64,000 nt of DNA from Tetradesmus obliquus (GCA_030272155.1 CP126195.1:558001-622000); one strand, 5' to 3'. Positions 1-13,900 are shown, counted from the stretch's first letter. The notes: generated from the letters alone by a model not told the origin. A program made the numbers and translations.

Positions 1-91
1 GGTTGCCCTGTACTCATCACTCTTATTCTATACCATGTGCTGCATCCGTTCTGACACGATCTGTGTGCTTGGTGCTGGTGTCATGCTACAG

Positions 92-1626
92 ATACGGGCA
101 GCGCAGTGGCAACAGCAGCAGAGGTCGCACCGCAGCACGCCATCACGCTCACAGACAACGCGCTGTCTCACCTGCGCAAGCTGCAAAAGGAGGCTGGCAG
201 CGAGAGCCTGCTGCTGCGTGTGGGCGTGAAGCAGGGCGGCTGCAGCGGCATGTCATACGTCATGGACTTTGAGACAGACGCAAACATCAAGGTGCGGCAG
301 GGACTGGTCGCCTGAACACGGCCAGTACTAACAGTTTAGGCTGGGGTGTAGCAGGGATTCTTGTTAGAAGGCGCTGTTGAAGCTGCGGTGGGACATCAGC
401 AGTCATGTGTGGCTGCAGCAACAGCAGCAGGCATGGCACAAGATACACCTTGGTTGTGGTGTGTCATCACATTCAGCAGCACAGTTTTGGTAGCTGCCAA
501 GAGCTGGCGCAGCTATGTGTGGCCATCACACACAGCGCGCTTTGCTGCAGCTGTCAAGTTTGCTGCTGTCAAGTTATCTAGCGGAGTTTTGGGTGCACCA
601 GCAGCAGACGGCTGTGGCGTTGCTAGCTCTGTGCTGATCATCAGCAAGCGGCACCGATGTGCATATGTAAGGCACAGCCGTGCTCCTCCTGCTTGACATT
701 TCTCGTGTTGCTGCTGTGCCAAGCTTTGAACAGCCACTGCTGTTTGATGTGTGCCTGCATCATTACAACACCATTACCAGGAAGATGACTACATTCCTGA
801 GTACGAGGGCGGCTTTCGGCTGGCCTGCTGTACCTCTTGCTGCTGTATCCATTTGCTGCGTCACTGCACCGCGTCACTGCCCATCCCAACTTTAATGTGC
901 CTCGCACTGTGTCCAACAGGAGGACGACTACATCGTGGAGTACAGGGGCGGTTTCAGGCTGGCCTGCGACCACTCACAATGCTTGCTGAACCACTGTATG
1001 TGTGCCGCCGCCGCTGCAAAACTGAACAGGAGGACGACACCTTGCAAACAGGCGTTCTGTCGTCACGCGTCGCCTCGTTCGCTGCTGCTGTGGCAAGCAG
1101 CTACTATGGCCAGCTGCTTGTCATCTGACGTACATACTCTTTCATTTAATCTTATGCGCCGCAGGAGGACGACTATATTGTGGAGTATGAGGGCGGCTTC
1201 CGGCTGGCGTGCGACCCCAAGAGCCTGCTGTACCTCTTCGGCATGAGCCTGGACTACAGCGACGCACTCATCGGCGGCGGCTTCAACTTCAGGTATGCTT
1301 TGGCAGTGACCAGTCAACGTTTAGGGCTTGCTAGCTGTTGCGTTGGGCCTGCCAGCGTGCTGCGCACCACTGTCAACTTGCGACAGGGTCATGCAGGTGT
1401 TGCAAGCAGCATCAGAAGGCGTGCGCCTAAAGCGCAGGGCAGCTTTTGCAGCAGTGCATCGCATGTAACCTCACCTACTCCAGCACACTCCTCGACTCTG
1501 AAGATAATAGTCTGAAATGGGCAACCCTGGACTGATGTTGGTTTGCTGCCTGCCATTTCCTTGTTGCGCTGCAGCAACCCCAATGCTGAGAGCAGCTGTG
1601 GCTGCGGCAAGTCTTTCTCTGTCTAG
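92..1626 (+). CDS. SUFA1: Plastid-type SufA/IscA iron-sulfur cluster carrier, 5'-partial
   Basis: A-type Fe-S carrier of the HesB/IscA family, which receives or transfers clusters in the plastid SUF pathway. Exons 92-291, 1165-1292 and 1575-1626 join in phase (phase 0, then AG|C). The product reads [13 protein letters not shown], then [38 protein letters not shown] and [16 protein letters not shown] before TAG. The three cluster-ligand cysteines are present: one in GGCSG and two in CGCG. The [12 protein letters not shown] core is close to plant CpIscA. The first visible exon follows an acceptor (CTACAG at 86-91) and lacks an ATG, so the start and probable transit peptide lie upstream. Intron 1 holds three degenerate copies of the start of exon 1165-1292. 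Identity is firm; plastid location is inferred from similarity. Confidence 0.9.
781..1040 (+). repeat. Three exon echoes in SufA intron 1
   Basis: Copies of the acceptor plus the first part of the exon at 1165 begin at 781, 920 and 1030, each directly after a CAG. The first reads [16 protein letters not shown], the second [17 protein letters not shown], and the third only the EDD start. The true exon reads [20 protein letters not shown]. Spacing is about 139, 110 and 135 bp. None continues to a phase-correct donor, so I treat them as intronic. Confidence 0.85.
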
Positions 1627-4600
1627 CCGCGCCAATGGCGCTGCGCCAAATGGCATGCAGCAGCAGACTCGAACAGCGGGGATGCTGGAGCAGCTGGTAG
1701 ACAGTTATCCTGCCCAGGGCCTTACAAGTTTGGGCGTTGCAAGGGCCCGTCGGCTCGGTCACTTTGTGCTGCAAGGGTGCATGCTCTTTGTGTATACTAT
1801 GTTGGTGCAGCAGCGTTGGCGCATGTCAGGCTGCTGCGTACGTGTTTGTGTTGGGAGCGTATGGTTGGCTGGTATCAGGTAGACGGTACGGATGCAGGAC
1901 AGCGCGGTTGAAGAGTGGAGCGCTGTTTGCTGCTTGTGTTCAAAACACGCCAGGCACTGTGGTACTGTGGCGTCTACGTGGCGTCGGGTGGCGTCAACGT
2001 TTTGTTGGTGGTGAAGTGGCTGCTGTTTCACGCTGACACTACCAGTGGGTGTTGTTGTTGGTGGTGCCGCGCATGCACTTCAGACTGCGCGCTCAGCGCG
2101 TATGGCTTTTGGAGAATGGCTTGGAGAATGGCAGGCAGATTGATCTTTGACTGCATGGTGGTTATGAGTGCTGTAGGTCATGCAGTGCACTATCAACGTG
2201 CATCGCATATGCCAGCGCTGGTTGCGCTTGCCACTGCATTAGCTCATGTAAATGCTGCGGGATTTGAAGTCACACTGCGAGGGCCCGTCCTTTGAGAGGC
2301 ATGCATTTGATGCATGGAGCGTTGTCAGCACGCTGTGGACCGAAGGTGTTGATTGCCAGTTACTACTAGTAGGCTACGCAGTCAGCTGCAGTAGTGCGGC
2401 AGCTCCTGACCAAGCCGCTTGGCAAGACATGCAGCCATCATCTAAACTCCAGAAATGCACAGAAAGCACCGGCAGCACATGTGCTGTACATAAAGCACCA
2501 AGACGTAATTTGCCTCAGGCCTCCGGCAAACACCAAGCTAGCTTAGTGTGTACACACCAGTAAGCAGTCCCTTTGTCAACGTGCGCGGTACTGGCAAGCT
2601 TGACAAGCTGCGTCGATTGGTTCGCACCTACCACAGATCGAACGTGCTGAGGATACTTCCATGCTTTCATGCTATATTCAAACTCTCTGTGAACAGCCTG
2701 TGGGGTACAGTGTACCCCAAGTAGGAAATGCAGTACACATGCCTTTCATCACTGGGAGTTCATGGCATCAAGCTAACAACTAGCGACCGTATGACAGTCA
2801 ACTCACCAAGACGGCTTTGCCAGGCATTATGACTCAAACAGGCAAAGAGGCAAAGAAGCAACGTTGTGCTCACTGTGATGATGAGTGTCATAACAGCCTC
2901 CTGCCATACCGCGTCACACACTGTTGCCAGCCACAGTACACGACGACATCATGCATTGCTGCCCAATGCAAACCACAACCAAAGCACCCATTGTGGCTGC
3001 AACATGCAGCGCTTGACCCCGAAATGTCAATGCTGCGCAAGCTCAAAACATCAGTGCTGCTAAAGCTAAAACATCACCTTAGGACAGTGCTGCTGCCAGC
3101 AGTGCGCTGGCCTGCACAGGCATGGGTTGTGCATGGCAAGCGCAGCTGGATTCGGCAGTTGACGGTCCCAAGCCGCTGCAGCTGCTGCTGCAGCTGCTGG
3201 CCCACACCCATCAAGTGCAGGTTTCAAGCAAACCGTCAGGCACAGACTGTCCGAAAATGCACGATATCAACCATTCCTCAAGCACAACAAACATAAGCAA
3301 TATCCTGCATCCAATACAGACAAAGCCCCTGCGCAGCAGCACTGCCAGTAGGTGAACTGGCAAGCTCAAGGCAACACTCACACAATGGCAAGAGTGGAAA
3401 ATAGCGTGCAACAAAAACACATCCGCAGAAGCAACAGACTTTGCTGCGCACAGCCAAGCACAGTCAGTGGTGCCTAGGGGCTCCCAGTCCTGGCGGCTGC
3501 AACATACCTGGCAGCAACTTGCTGTTGAAAACAAAACAGCACATGCAGCACACAGCACGCAGCACGCAGCAGGAGCGCAATCATGCCGTGCCAGCAGTGC
3601 CGCAAACTGACCCGAGCCATTGCCCAAGGTCAAGCTCAGGGACAACATCCCGGTAGTGGTCTCCAGCAAATCATCATGCAAACGGAAGGTGCATGTATCG
3701 TAGCGCACAAAGGCTGATCTGCCATGGCATGCACACAGATACTACATCCAATGACTAGTACTCACCCTAATTTGGCATGCCGTGCTGCAATACAGCAAAC
3801 AGACACGCAAGCTGAAACACACAGATGGCCACACAGATCGACAGATACAGTCTTTGGCCCAAGGGCAGGCCCACACCATTGCTCACAGCCTATATGCTTT
3901 GTCAACCTTGGTCAACCCCTGCAGTGCACGTTGGCAGCCAGCAAGGCCTACTGGCGTCAACCACGCTTGGTTGAAGCACTGCCACGCACACATGGCTTCA
4001 TGGTACGTGCCCCGTTGGGCTTGCACCCTGCACGGTGCTCGTCCAACAAGGCAATGCAGCAAGCCTCAAAAAGTGCTCCCGAATCATGCACAAGGCAGCT
4101 GCATAGCTGCACAAGGGTGAGGCAACATAACACCCATCCGCACGATAGCCACCCAAAGTTTGGAAACTCGCCTTTACGCGCTGATCTACACCCAGCACAT
4201 ACAATCATCATGCATGCGCACAAACACCGCCAACCATCGGCTGTATCAACATATAACTTTCTAAATGTAATGCAGCAGGTCACAGCAGTCACCAACATCA
4301 GTTCCCTGCGATCCGGCCCCGTACTTCAACCTGCACCTTTTGAGTTGATCTAGCCATACAATTTCATCTAACCCTTCACACAACATAGCAATCCTCCCAA
4401 CACTGTCTCAAAATGGGATGCTCATTTAAGCGTCTGCTGCACCCACCAAAGTTTGCAATGCCTCTGATACATGGCGCACTGAAGGCAGGAAGATGTAACG
4501 TCACGTGACGTAACATAACCACACGACACTGAGGCTGTATTTTGCAGCGCCACACACTGCAGCCACCCTGCACAACAAACAGTGTGATGGTGGCCATGCG

Positions 4601-4960
4601 GGTGCCAAGCTGCAGCAGCAGCAGCAGCAGCAGATGCAGCAGCAGCAAGAAGACTTGTACCGCCCAGGGCATGTGCCATGTGCAGACACGTGCGCAGATG
4701 CACGAAACCAAGTGACTCAACATACTGCGGCCTGACACGGCTCAGCATGCAAGCACGCATGCATCGAGTTGCAACACACTCCACATTCCCAGCACGTCAG
4801 CCGCACACCACTGCAACGCCTGTAACACACTGCAGCAGCACGCGCAGCACAACAAAAGCTTGCTTACGCGCGAGGCACACACAAACACCGAGCCAACATA
4901 TGGTTACCACTGTGCGGTGTGATCGACATGCCCCGTGTTCCTCAGTGCCTAACACTCACG
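1627..4960. other. No supportable gene between convergent SufA and kinase genes
   Basis: This 3.3 kb holds the 3' flank of SufA on the plus strand and the 3' flank of the kinase on the minus strand. Open frames exist on both strands (for example at 2817-3296 and 3724-4353). Their translations are Cys/His/Gln-rich without recognisable domains, as expected from CAG-rich non-coding DNA. A short CAG run sits at 4615-4646. Confidence 0.6.
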
Positions 4961-4964
4961 GCAC

Positions 4965-5180
4965 CTCACAGGTCCAAGAGATGCAGCGCTCATGTGCCTC
5001 ACGTGTGAGATGCCGCGTGTCATGTGCCTCACGTGTCATGTGCCTCACGTGTGAGATGCCGCGTGTCATGTGCCTCACGTGTCATGTGCCTCACGTGTCA
5101 TGTGCCTCACGTGTCATGTGCCTCACGTGTGAGATGCCGCGTGCCAGACATCCATCACAGGTCTAAGATGAAGCGCTCCT
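4965..5180. repeat. CACGTG-containing minisatellite and echoes of the kinase 3' end
   Basis: From about 4990 to 5140 a 16-bp unit (CATGTGCCTCACGTGT) is repeated, interrupted by GAGATGCCGCGTGT units. Each 16-mer carries a palindromic CACGTG. The array is flanked by partial copies of the last kinase exon: ACAGGTCTAAGATGAAGCGC near 5155-5174 and a more diverged copy near 4970-4992. The true sequence is at 5271-5290. The array therefore lies just past the kinase stop codon in transcript sense. Confidence 0.8.
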
Positions 5181-5267
5181 GTAACAAACATGCATTGATC
5201 CCTTCAGCGCCTCATAACCAGAGCGCCCCACAGGTCTGATATGACAGGTGCCGCACACAGACATCCA

Positions 5268-6916
5268 TCACAGGTCTGAGATGAAGCGCTCCCGTGCCTC
5301 GCGGCTGTCCTGCATCACGCTGGTGAGCTGCTCAGCCAGCTGCGCCTCAACAGCAGCAAAGGACGGCCGCGAGAAGGGGTCGGCAGCCCAGCAGGCGGCC
5401 ATCAGCTCTGCAGCAGCAGCAGCAGTGGCGAGACAATGACAGCAGCGGATGCACACGGCTGAGCATATGGCGGTGGCAGCAAGCAGCCCCTGAGAGGTAC
5501 CAGCCATCCAGCAGTCGAGCAGCTGGCACACGGCTGAAGCTACAAATTATGAAGAGCCAAGTGCAGCTGCTACCGAGCATGTGACTAGAAAGAGGATACC
5601 ACGCATGATGCTGGTCTGGCTGCAGCGCTGCTGTGCGCCTCACCTGCATAGTCCTGGGGCATCTCTGGCGGCACTGGGGGCCGCTTCTGCCACAGCGCCA
5701 CCTGCTCAAACACCTCGCCTGGCGCAGCAGCAGACGCAGTGGCAGTAGCAGCAGCAGCAGCGAGACAGCACACAAAAAACGGTGAGCACCGGCTCTATTT
5801 AATTAGAGTGTCCATCTGATCCAGCAAACAAATGAGAGGGTTCGGCTGCTGCACACTGCTCAATGTAGTGCAGCGCAAAGAAGACAGTCCTGGATGTGGA
5901 GACCTCCCACATGAGGCAGGCGCCACAACAAAACAACACAAAATTATGCTGCTTGATTGATTGAATGAACGAATGACATTGTTCACCCACCGTAGTGCAG
6001 CCCGCTGAAGGCGATCTTGGATGTGAAGACCTCCCACATGAGGTTGATGCCACAACACAGCAGAACAACAGAAACAGAATGCTGCTCGACTCATCAGACC
6101 GATCACAATCCTTTGCCCACCGCAGTGCAGCCCTGAAAAGGCAATCTTGGATGTGAAGACCTGCCACATGAGGTTGATGCCGCAACAAAACAACAAATCA
6201 GATTGCTGCTCGACTCATCAGACCGATAACAATCCTTCGCCCACCATAGTGCAGCCCGCTGAAGGCGATCTTGGATGTGAAGACGTCCCACATGATGATG
6301 ATGATCACATCAACTTGAAGAGCAGCTATTCTTTATGGTCCAGTTGATATACAATTCAAAACCCACCGTAGTGCAGCTCGCTGAAGGCGATCTTGGATGT
6401 GAAGACCTCCCACATGAGGATGCCAAACGCGTACACGTCACCGGCAGGGCTCAGCCGCCCCAGCCGCAGCAGCTCCGGCGGACTGCAGCAGCAGCAGCAG
6501 CAGCAGCAGCAGGCAATGCACAAATTCAATTTGCAGTACTTCCTAGCAGTGGCCTGCCGCCACAGCATCAGCGTGCCACCACACAGCACCGCAGTGATGC
6601 TGATCGGGTGTTGAACAGTTGCCCAGCACAAGCAAATGTTTGTACAGTAGTCCGTTCACGCACAGGACAGTGATGATTGGCTGCAGCCGACAGCCAGCGC
6701 AGTGAGCAGCTGCATGGCTGCCAGCAGTACTGCCAACCGACGCAGTGCACCATAACCACAACCACAGGATGCACAGATGTGTGCTTCATCCAAAGTTGTG
6801 CCCTGCAGGGCGGTTACAAAACAATCTGAACACCGCCAGGCCCCGCTCGCTCACGTGTGGTTCATGGTGCCCATGGTGCGCGTGGACTTGTGTGACTGCC
6901 CCACCTGCAGCGCCCT

Positions 6917-6951
<35 letters not shown>

Positions 6952-8474
6952 TAAGATGAGAAGGTGCAAAGCATTGCTACTGTGAGCGAGAAGCACACCT
7001 ACCAAACTTGCGATGCGCCACCCCTAGCAATGCAGCCCTGGGTGTGCTACCACGCAGAAAGCACAAGTACAGCAGCTGCGCAACACTCAACATCCAACGC
7101 GTGGGGCACCGTCAAATCAGCACAGTAAACGTTGCTTGCATCAATGGGATGCATTTGCTGGCTGCTGGATGCTGCTGGCAGGCTGCGCTCACCTGCTGAG
7201 CCCAAAGTCAGACACCTGGCAGCAGCAGCAGCAGCAGCAACCCAGCAGCGAGAGTGTCAATGATTGCCACGACTAGCAATGGTCAGCAGCAGCTGTCAAG
7301 CAAGCTACCCAGCAGCTAGGTGACAGGCGGGAACCTGCAAACAAACAAGCAGGATCTGCATCTGAGCTGTCACATCTCAGCATTCACAACGGATGCAGTA
7401 GCACGCCGTATCAAACCTCAGACCAGCATGTATGCAGAGCAGCGCTAGAGTTGGAGCACTTGCACTTGTAGGCTTGAAGTTGGAGCACTTGCAGTTGTAG
7501 GCTCACCTTTGCAACACGCCCGTAGGGTGCTCCCTGCTCGTGCTTGATGAGCACGTTGCCTGCAGCAGGACAGCAGCAGCAGCAGCAGCAGCAGCAGCCA
7601 CCGTTGGTGCAGCACTCCCGTGCTGAGGCTGTGCTAAGGCTGATGATCGTCGCACCAAGGCCAGCTGCGCTTGTCAGGCAACTGACACGTTCTGCGTGGC
7701 ATTTTCAAGCGGACGTTTTCAAAACCACCACCACTAGCATCATCATAGTATTCTCCGCCAAGGTCGCACCAAACAACAGCAACGACTGCATGAATGAATG
7801 AGCTACGCGTGGTGTGTTGAAACTCGCCACCCACGTGTGTGTGTGTGTGACGATGAGGACACCCCATGCGCCTTCACGCTTGCTACTAAGCAACAACTGC
7901 CGCACCTGGCTTGAGGTCTCCGTGGATGACGCTCCTGCTGTGCAGGTAGTTCATGCCAGACGCAATGTCGCGCAGCAGCGTCAGCGCCAGCGCCTGCAGC
8001 CAGCAACAGCAGCTGAATCAACACAGGCACTTCCATTCTCAAAGCTGCCTTCCACTTGGTACACAGAGGCAATGCCCTTGCCAAAAACTTCCCAGGAGTT
8101 TCACAACCCTATATTTCACTTAAATTCTGCCGCGCGCCAAAGCCAAGCAGGCAGGCATGGGCAGCCAGCACTGTGTGCAGCATCAACAGCGGCGCTGCAA
8201 CTTGTCCCAGCTGCCTGATGAGCACTGGAAAGCATAACTGCAGCACGCTTTCAGAAACAGGTGCGATGCATTGCGCTGGCGAGCCATGCTTGACCATTAA
8301 CCCAGTGTCAGCAGGAATGGCTACTGTCATACATGGCAGCAGCAGCAGCAGCGCGCACCATCTTGCGGCCCCCTCCCGGCCTGCTGCTCTCCAGCCTGCC
8401 ATCAGTGAGCAGGTCCAGCAGTGTGCCGCCATCACAGAACTCCAGGATCAGCCTGCAGCAGCAGCAGCAGTAGC

Positions 8475-8509
<35 letters not shown>

Positions 8510-9497
8510 TGGGTGAAATGGGTGAGCAGGTGTAGCAGTGCGCCCTCATCAGAGCAGCCTGACAGTAGAATGCAGTAAACTGATAATGCGCCCAACTTGC
8601 TCTTGAGGAGCCTGCAGCACCACAATTGAAACCAACAACCTGCAGGACAACAACCTAAACACACATCTGCAGTGCCCAAACCAAAACCACGAGCCCACAG
8701 CACCATATCCCAGCCCACACTGGCATGCACCACACACGAAATAACTACGCACCAAGTCTGGGCCTCAGTCGCCTTGCCACCCCGACCGCCGCCACCGCCC
8801 CGCCTGCCGCCGCCGCCGCCGCCTCCCGTCGCGCTGCCGCTGCCCTTGCTGCCCTGCCGCCCTGCTGTTGCTGTCGCGTTGCCACCCGTTGTGTACATAT
8901 TTCCAAACTCATCCATCTCCAGATCATCCCCTACTGTCCAGCCAGATCCATTCACAGCCCCACCATGCTGTGGCTGGTTCAGCTGCACAAACCCCGGACG
9001 AACCACAACCACGTGATCTGACTGCTGCTGCTGCTGCTGCTGCAGCAGCTGCCCGGCGCTGCCGTTGCTGGCAGAGTGCGGCCCTGACTGCTGCTGCTGC
9101 TGCTGCTGTGGCATGAAAGGAATCAGCTGCACCGCGTGATGACCAGCAGCATTGCTCCTCGCAGTGCTTGGAGGAGGCGTGCCCAACCCTGAAACACCTG
9201 CCATGCCAGGTGTACTGCCAGCAGTGCAACTCAAACCTGTGAGGCCAGCTGCATAGCTGCCACCAGTGGTGCTGCCTGCACCAGCCAGCAGCCCTGCTGT
9301 GCTGCCAGCTGCTGCTGCTGCTGCTGCTGCTGCTGGCCAGCCTGCTGCTGACAGGCCGGCACTACCACCACCAGCAGCAGCAGCAGCAGCAGCAGTGGCA
9401 TCACCACTGGGAGAAGCTGCTGAATTTGTCAGTGCCCTGCGTGCAGCAGCGCTGCTCGTCTTGATTGGCCTGAGGCCATTGCTGCTGCCTGATAAGC

Positions 9498-9528
<31 letters not shown>

Positions 9529-9823
9529 ATCATGCTCTGGGGCTGACAGGCTAAAAGTCTCTGCCTCATGACCCTCTGCTACTGCTGCTGCTGCTGCTGC
9601 TGCTGGTGTGCTGTCAAACGCCGGCAGCGGTGCCGACACGCCCAGCTGCTGCTGTGCTGCCATGCGCTGCTGCTGCTGCGGCAGCATGAAAGGGGCCTTG
9701 CCTGACGGGGGCCCGATTGCAACAAACAGCTCTGGGCTGCCAGCTGCATTGGCAGCAGCGGATGCGTCAGAGGCGTCATCTCCTGCCTGGATTACTGCTG
9801 TGCTGCCGGCTGCATCATTGCAA

Positions 9824-9857
<34 letters not shown>

Positions 9858-10871
9858 TAGCAGCAGGCATATCAGACTCTGCTGCTGGTGCGGGCGCAGG
9901 TGCTGCTGCTGGCTCCGGTGCTGCTGCCGCCCTGACCCTGTTGCTGCCTGACGACCCCTGCCGTGCAACTGTATTGCTACAGCCAGCACCAGCACCAGTG
10001 CCAGCAGCAGCAGCACCAGCAGCAGCAGCACTGCCAAAGCCACTGACAAGAGGCAGCCCCACTACGCTGCTTCCTGCAGACGCATTGGATGCAGGCACAT
10101 GTGGTGTACTGCCTCCCACTGTATTGCATGGTGTACTGCCTGCAAGTGTACTGCCAAGTGTACTGCCTGTCACGACAACACCTGGCGGCTTGGGGAAGCT
10201 TTGCTTGCCGCTGTCATAGATGCTGCTGCTCTCTGTTACTGTCTGCATCTTCCGCCGCATGACTGCTGATGGCAGCTCATCTGTGCCTGAGCTAGGCCGC
10301 CTCGAATTTGGGGTGAGTAAAAGAGACGGTGACAGAGAGTTGGAAGAGGCTGTAGAAGGCTGGCAGTAGTGCTGCTGCTGCTGCTGCGGGAGGGGCGCTG
10401 AGTCATCAGCGCTGTCGCTTTGGGCCCATGTGACAAAGTGGTACGCTGCCACGATGTTGAGATGCCTGCAAGCATGCACAGCAAAACGAGTACAATTCAG
10501 CCACACGATCACCACAGAAAGATGTTGAGTGTCGCATTTGTGTGAGGCAGCAGCAGGCATGTGTATCAAGAGCACACTGCAGTGGCGCCGACTTCAAAGG
10601 CTGAATTAAGCCTGTACACATGCTTTGCACAGTGTTTGCCTGCACTGCCATGCCTGCTGCTGCCTCTGATGCTGTTGCTGCTGTGCAGCCCAACACCACT
10701 GCTACTGGCTTCTGCACAATAAGAACACCACTGCTACTGGCTGCTGTATGGTTCACTTGGCTGCTGATCATGCTGCTGCTGTTGCTCCACTACTGCTGCT
10801 GCACTTGATCTTGATGAGAGACCGCGCATCATCACCTGAAGCTCATGACCAGGTCCACCTCGCTGGCCACA

Positions 10872-10903
<32 letters not shown>

Positions 10904-13900
10904 AACTACCAAATGCTGCTGATGCTGCTGCCCATGAAAAACAATACATGTACTACCTACTGCATCACCTGAAGCTAATGAAAAGGTCCACCTCACTTGC
11001 CACTGCTGCTGCCACTGCTGCTGCCACTGCTGCTGCTGCTGCTGCTGCTGTGCTACTACCAATGCTACTGCAGCTGCAACCCCTGAAAGATGATACCTTT
11101 ACTACCCACTGCCTCACCTGAAGCTCATGACCAGGTCTACCTCGTTGGCCACTGCTGCTGCCGTGGTGCTGTCATGCTGCAGCACCTTGACAGCCACCGC
11201 CAGGTCACGCCACACGCCCTTGTACACGCGCCCAAAGCTGCCGGCACCTGCAGGAAACACAGCAAGCCACACCAGAAGCAGGAGAGCTGTAGCCAAATTG
11301 CACAGCACGAGCAGCTGCAGCACCATGCATGAAGAAAGAGCTGTTCTACCTAGAGACAAAGCATGTGAAGTGTCACTCGCTCCCTTCTCGCAGCTGCAGT
11401 GCTCACCCAGCAGCACGCCCAACCGGATCTTGTCATTCGGGGAAGGATCCCTGATTTCACTCACGTAAATACTCATGCCCTCACTCGCTGATCGCCTCTC
11501 TCCCTCCCTCTCTCTCTCTCCAGGCCAGATGCACTGGCCAGGGGCAGAGGGAGAGCAAATCTAATTACATTAAATGCTTGCAGGAAAGGGCAGCAGCAGC
11601 GGTAGCAGACTGCTGCTGCTGCACCTGATGGGAATCAACATGCCACATACTGTTTATGAATATTTACAATATTGATTATGGTTTTACCTTCAGCATATGT
11701 GACTGGTTTTACAGTTGGCTCTCTGCATGTCAAATGCTGGCTGCAGCACACTTGTTGCCTGGCAGCAGCTGCTGTCAGTGTTTGAACGCAGCAGAGATCT
11801 GCTGGTTTTACAGTCGCAGGGTTATGCAGCCATTGCTGCTGCTAAGCAAATTTGGCCAGATGCACACCGCAAGGTGCTGCCATTCTACCATTATCAGCAG
11901 ACGTCTGTGGTGTCAGCAAGGTGGCCACCTGGGTGAGGCAAGGGCGGAGCTCCAGCATGAGACGCTGAAATGCATGCCGGTCCCACTCTGTCGTTGCGCT
12001 GCAGCAACAGAGTTGCCGCTTGAGCCCAGTGCCTTGTTGAATGATACATGATGGAATGTTGCAGGCCCGAGTAACTCGACCTCAGAAACTGCGCACTGCG
12101 ACTGTCTCCGTTCTGCCTCCTCGATCTGATTATCAGCGGTAAGCATATATACATATATATGCTATAAAAGTAAATTGACGGGTCAGTAATGCACGAACTC
12201 CTGCGTGCACGAATGCAAGATGCGCCCACCAGAAGCTTCCAGCAGCAGCTGGCAGTGCCGGTGCAGAGCTTCCCCAGAACAAGTGACTGGGGCAGTGAAA
12301 GCCAGCAAAGACGGACGACATGATGAAATACATTTGCAGATACGCAGAAATACAAGACTCTCTCTGCCACTCTCTCTCTCGCTTACCCTTTTACTCTCTT
12401 ACTCTCACTCACCCAGCAGCACGCCCAGCCGTATCATGTCAATTGCCTTGGCGTGAGAGGGAGAGTGACAGGGTGTGAGGGGTAAAGGCAGTGAGTACGA
12501 CAGGGAGTGAGCGAGAGAGCAAAGGGCTGAAGGACTCACCCAGCAGCACGCCCAGCCGTATCTTGTCATTCGGCGAGGCGTCCCTGAACTCTGGGCAGGT
12601 GTGGCAGGCCAGCAGCTGCCAGCCGCCGCCCCTGCTGCCCACAGCCAGCGACTCCAGCGTGCCCGCAGCACCCCTGCAGCAGCAGCAGCAACAGGCACAA
12701 GATGATGTTATGTAGTGTCTCGAAGCATGTGCACCATCTCAGCACCTGGCCATCGCCAGCGCCAGCAGTCACTTTTACCACAGTAGCCCGCGCTGCAAAT
12801 GCATTCTATGATGCTGTCCAATGGCTATTGTACAGCAGGCAACCACTGAAAGCCATATAGAATCATAACAAGTTGTTACGCGTGGGTCATGGCACCATCC
12901 AAATACGGGCTGGGACATGTTTGCTTTCATCACTGCAGACCCATGCTTTTCCCGCCCACTGCCCATGCATCTATGTGTTGCGACATAGCCGCAAGCAAGC
13001 ACACACCCGTGGGCGCCAATGATGCAACTTCCTAAGACGTCTTTTGAGGCGCAAGTGCCTCACGTACTGCAGACCCAAACCCTCCCGCTCACTGCCAGTT
13101 CCCTGCTGCATTGTGACACATTGTGACACATTGTAACGCATTCTCGTGCATGCAACGCACCCGCGCGCCCCGATGATGTCACTCGGGTTGCTCTCATCCT
13201 GCAGCCCCTTGCTGCCAGCAGAAGCTGAGGGCGGAGGCTGAGGCTGGTAGCCTTCTTTTGCTGACTTTGCTGCTGCTGCCACTGACTCTGCTGCTGCTGC
13301 TGCCATGCGGCGCTTCTTGCGCTTGTAATACAGCAGCACTGCGGCAAGCGATGCCAGCAGCAGGACACCTGCAGCGCAGTGTAGGAGCAAGCAGCAAGTT
13401 GCACCGACTATTTGCATCATGCTGTACGCTCAGCAATAGTCATGTGGCCAACATGCATGTTAGCAGCCGCAACAAACAGTGCAACGCATGGCACGCATTC
13501 ATCAGCTGGTCGCTGCACTCGCATTGACAGATCCAAGTTGCTTCATACTGAGCTAGTACAGCACTGCAGCACACCCTTCCCCACCCATCCCCTTCCCCAC
13601 CAGCAACAACTGGCGTCTGCCCCTCACCTGCCACAACAACCGGCGCAGCAATTGCCGCCACATTGACGCCGCGCCCGCCACCCTGCCTTGCAGCTGCCTC
13701 CTCTGCCAACAGCGCATTCACCGCCTCATTCAAACACAGATCTCCGCCCCTTTCTGCCACACAAGCTTCTGATACATAGCTGAGGCACACTCGTGTGGTA
13801 TTCAGCTGCTGCACGGAGTAGCCGGCATAGTAGGCTTGCGTGTCGGCCACGTCGCCGGGTGACACGATGCTGCTCACGTCAGACGCACGCAATGAGCCTG

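Noticed and set aside
4985..5145. CRISPR array
   Set aside because: Units are contiguous without unique spacers, and the context is eukaryotic.
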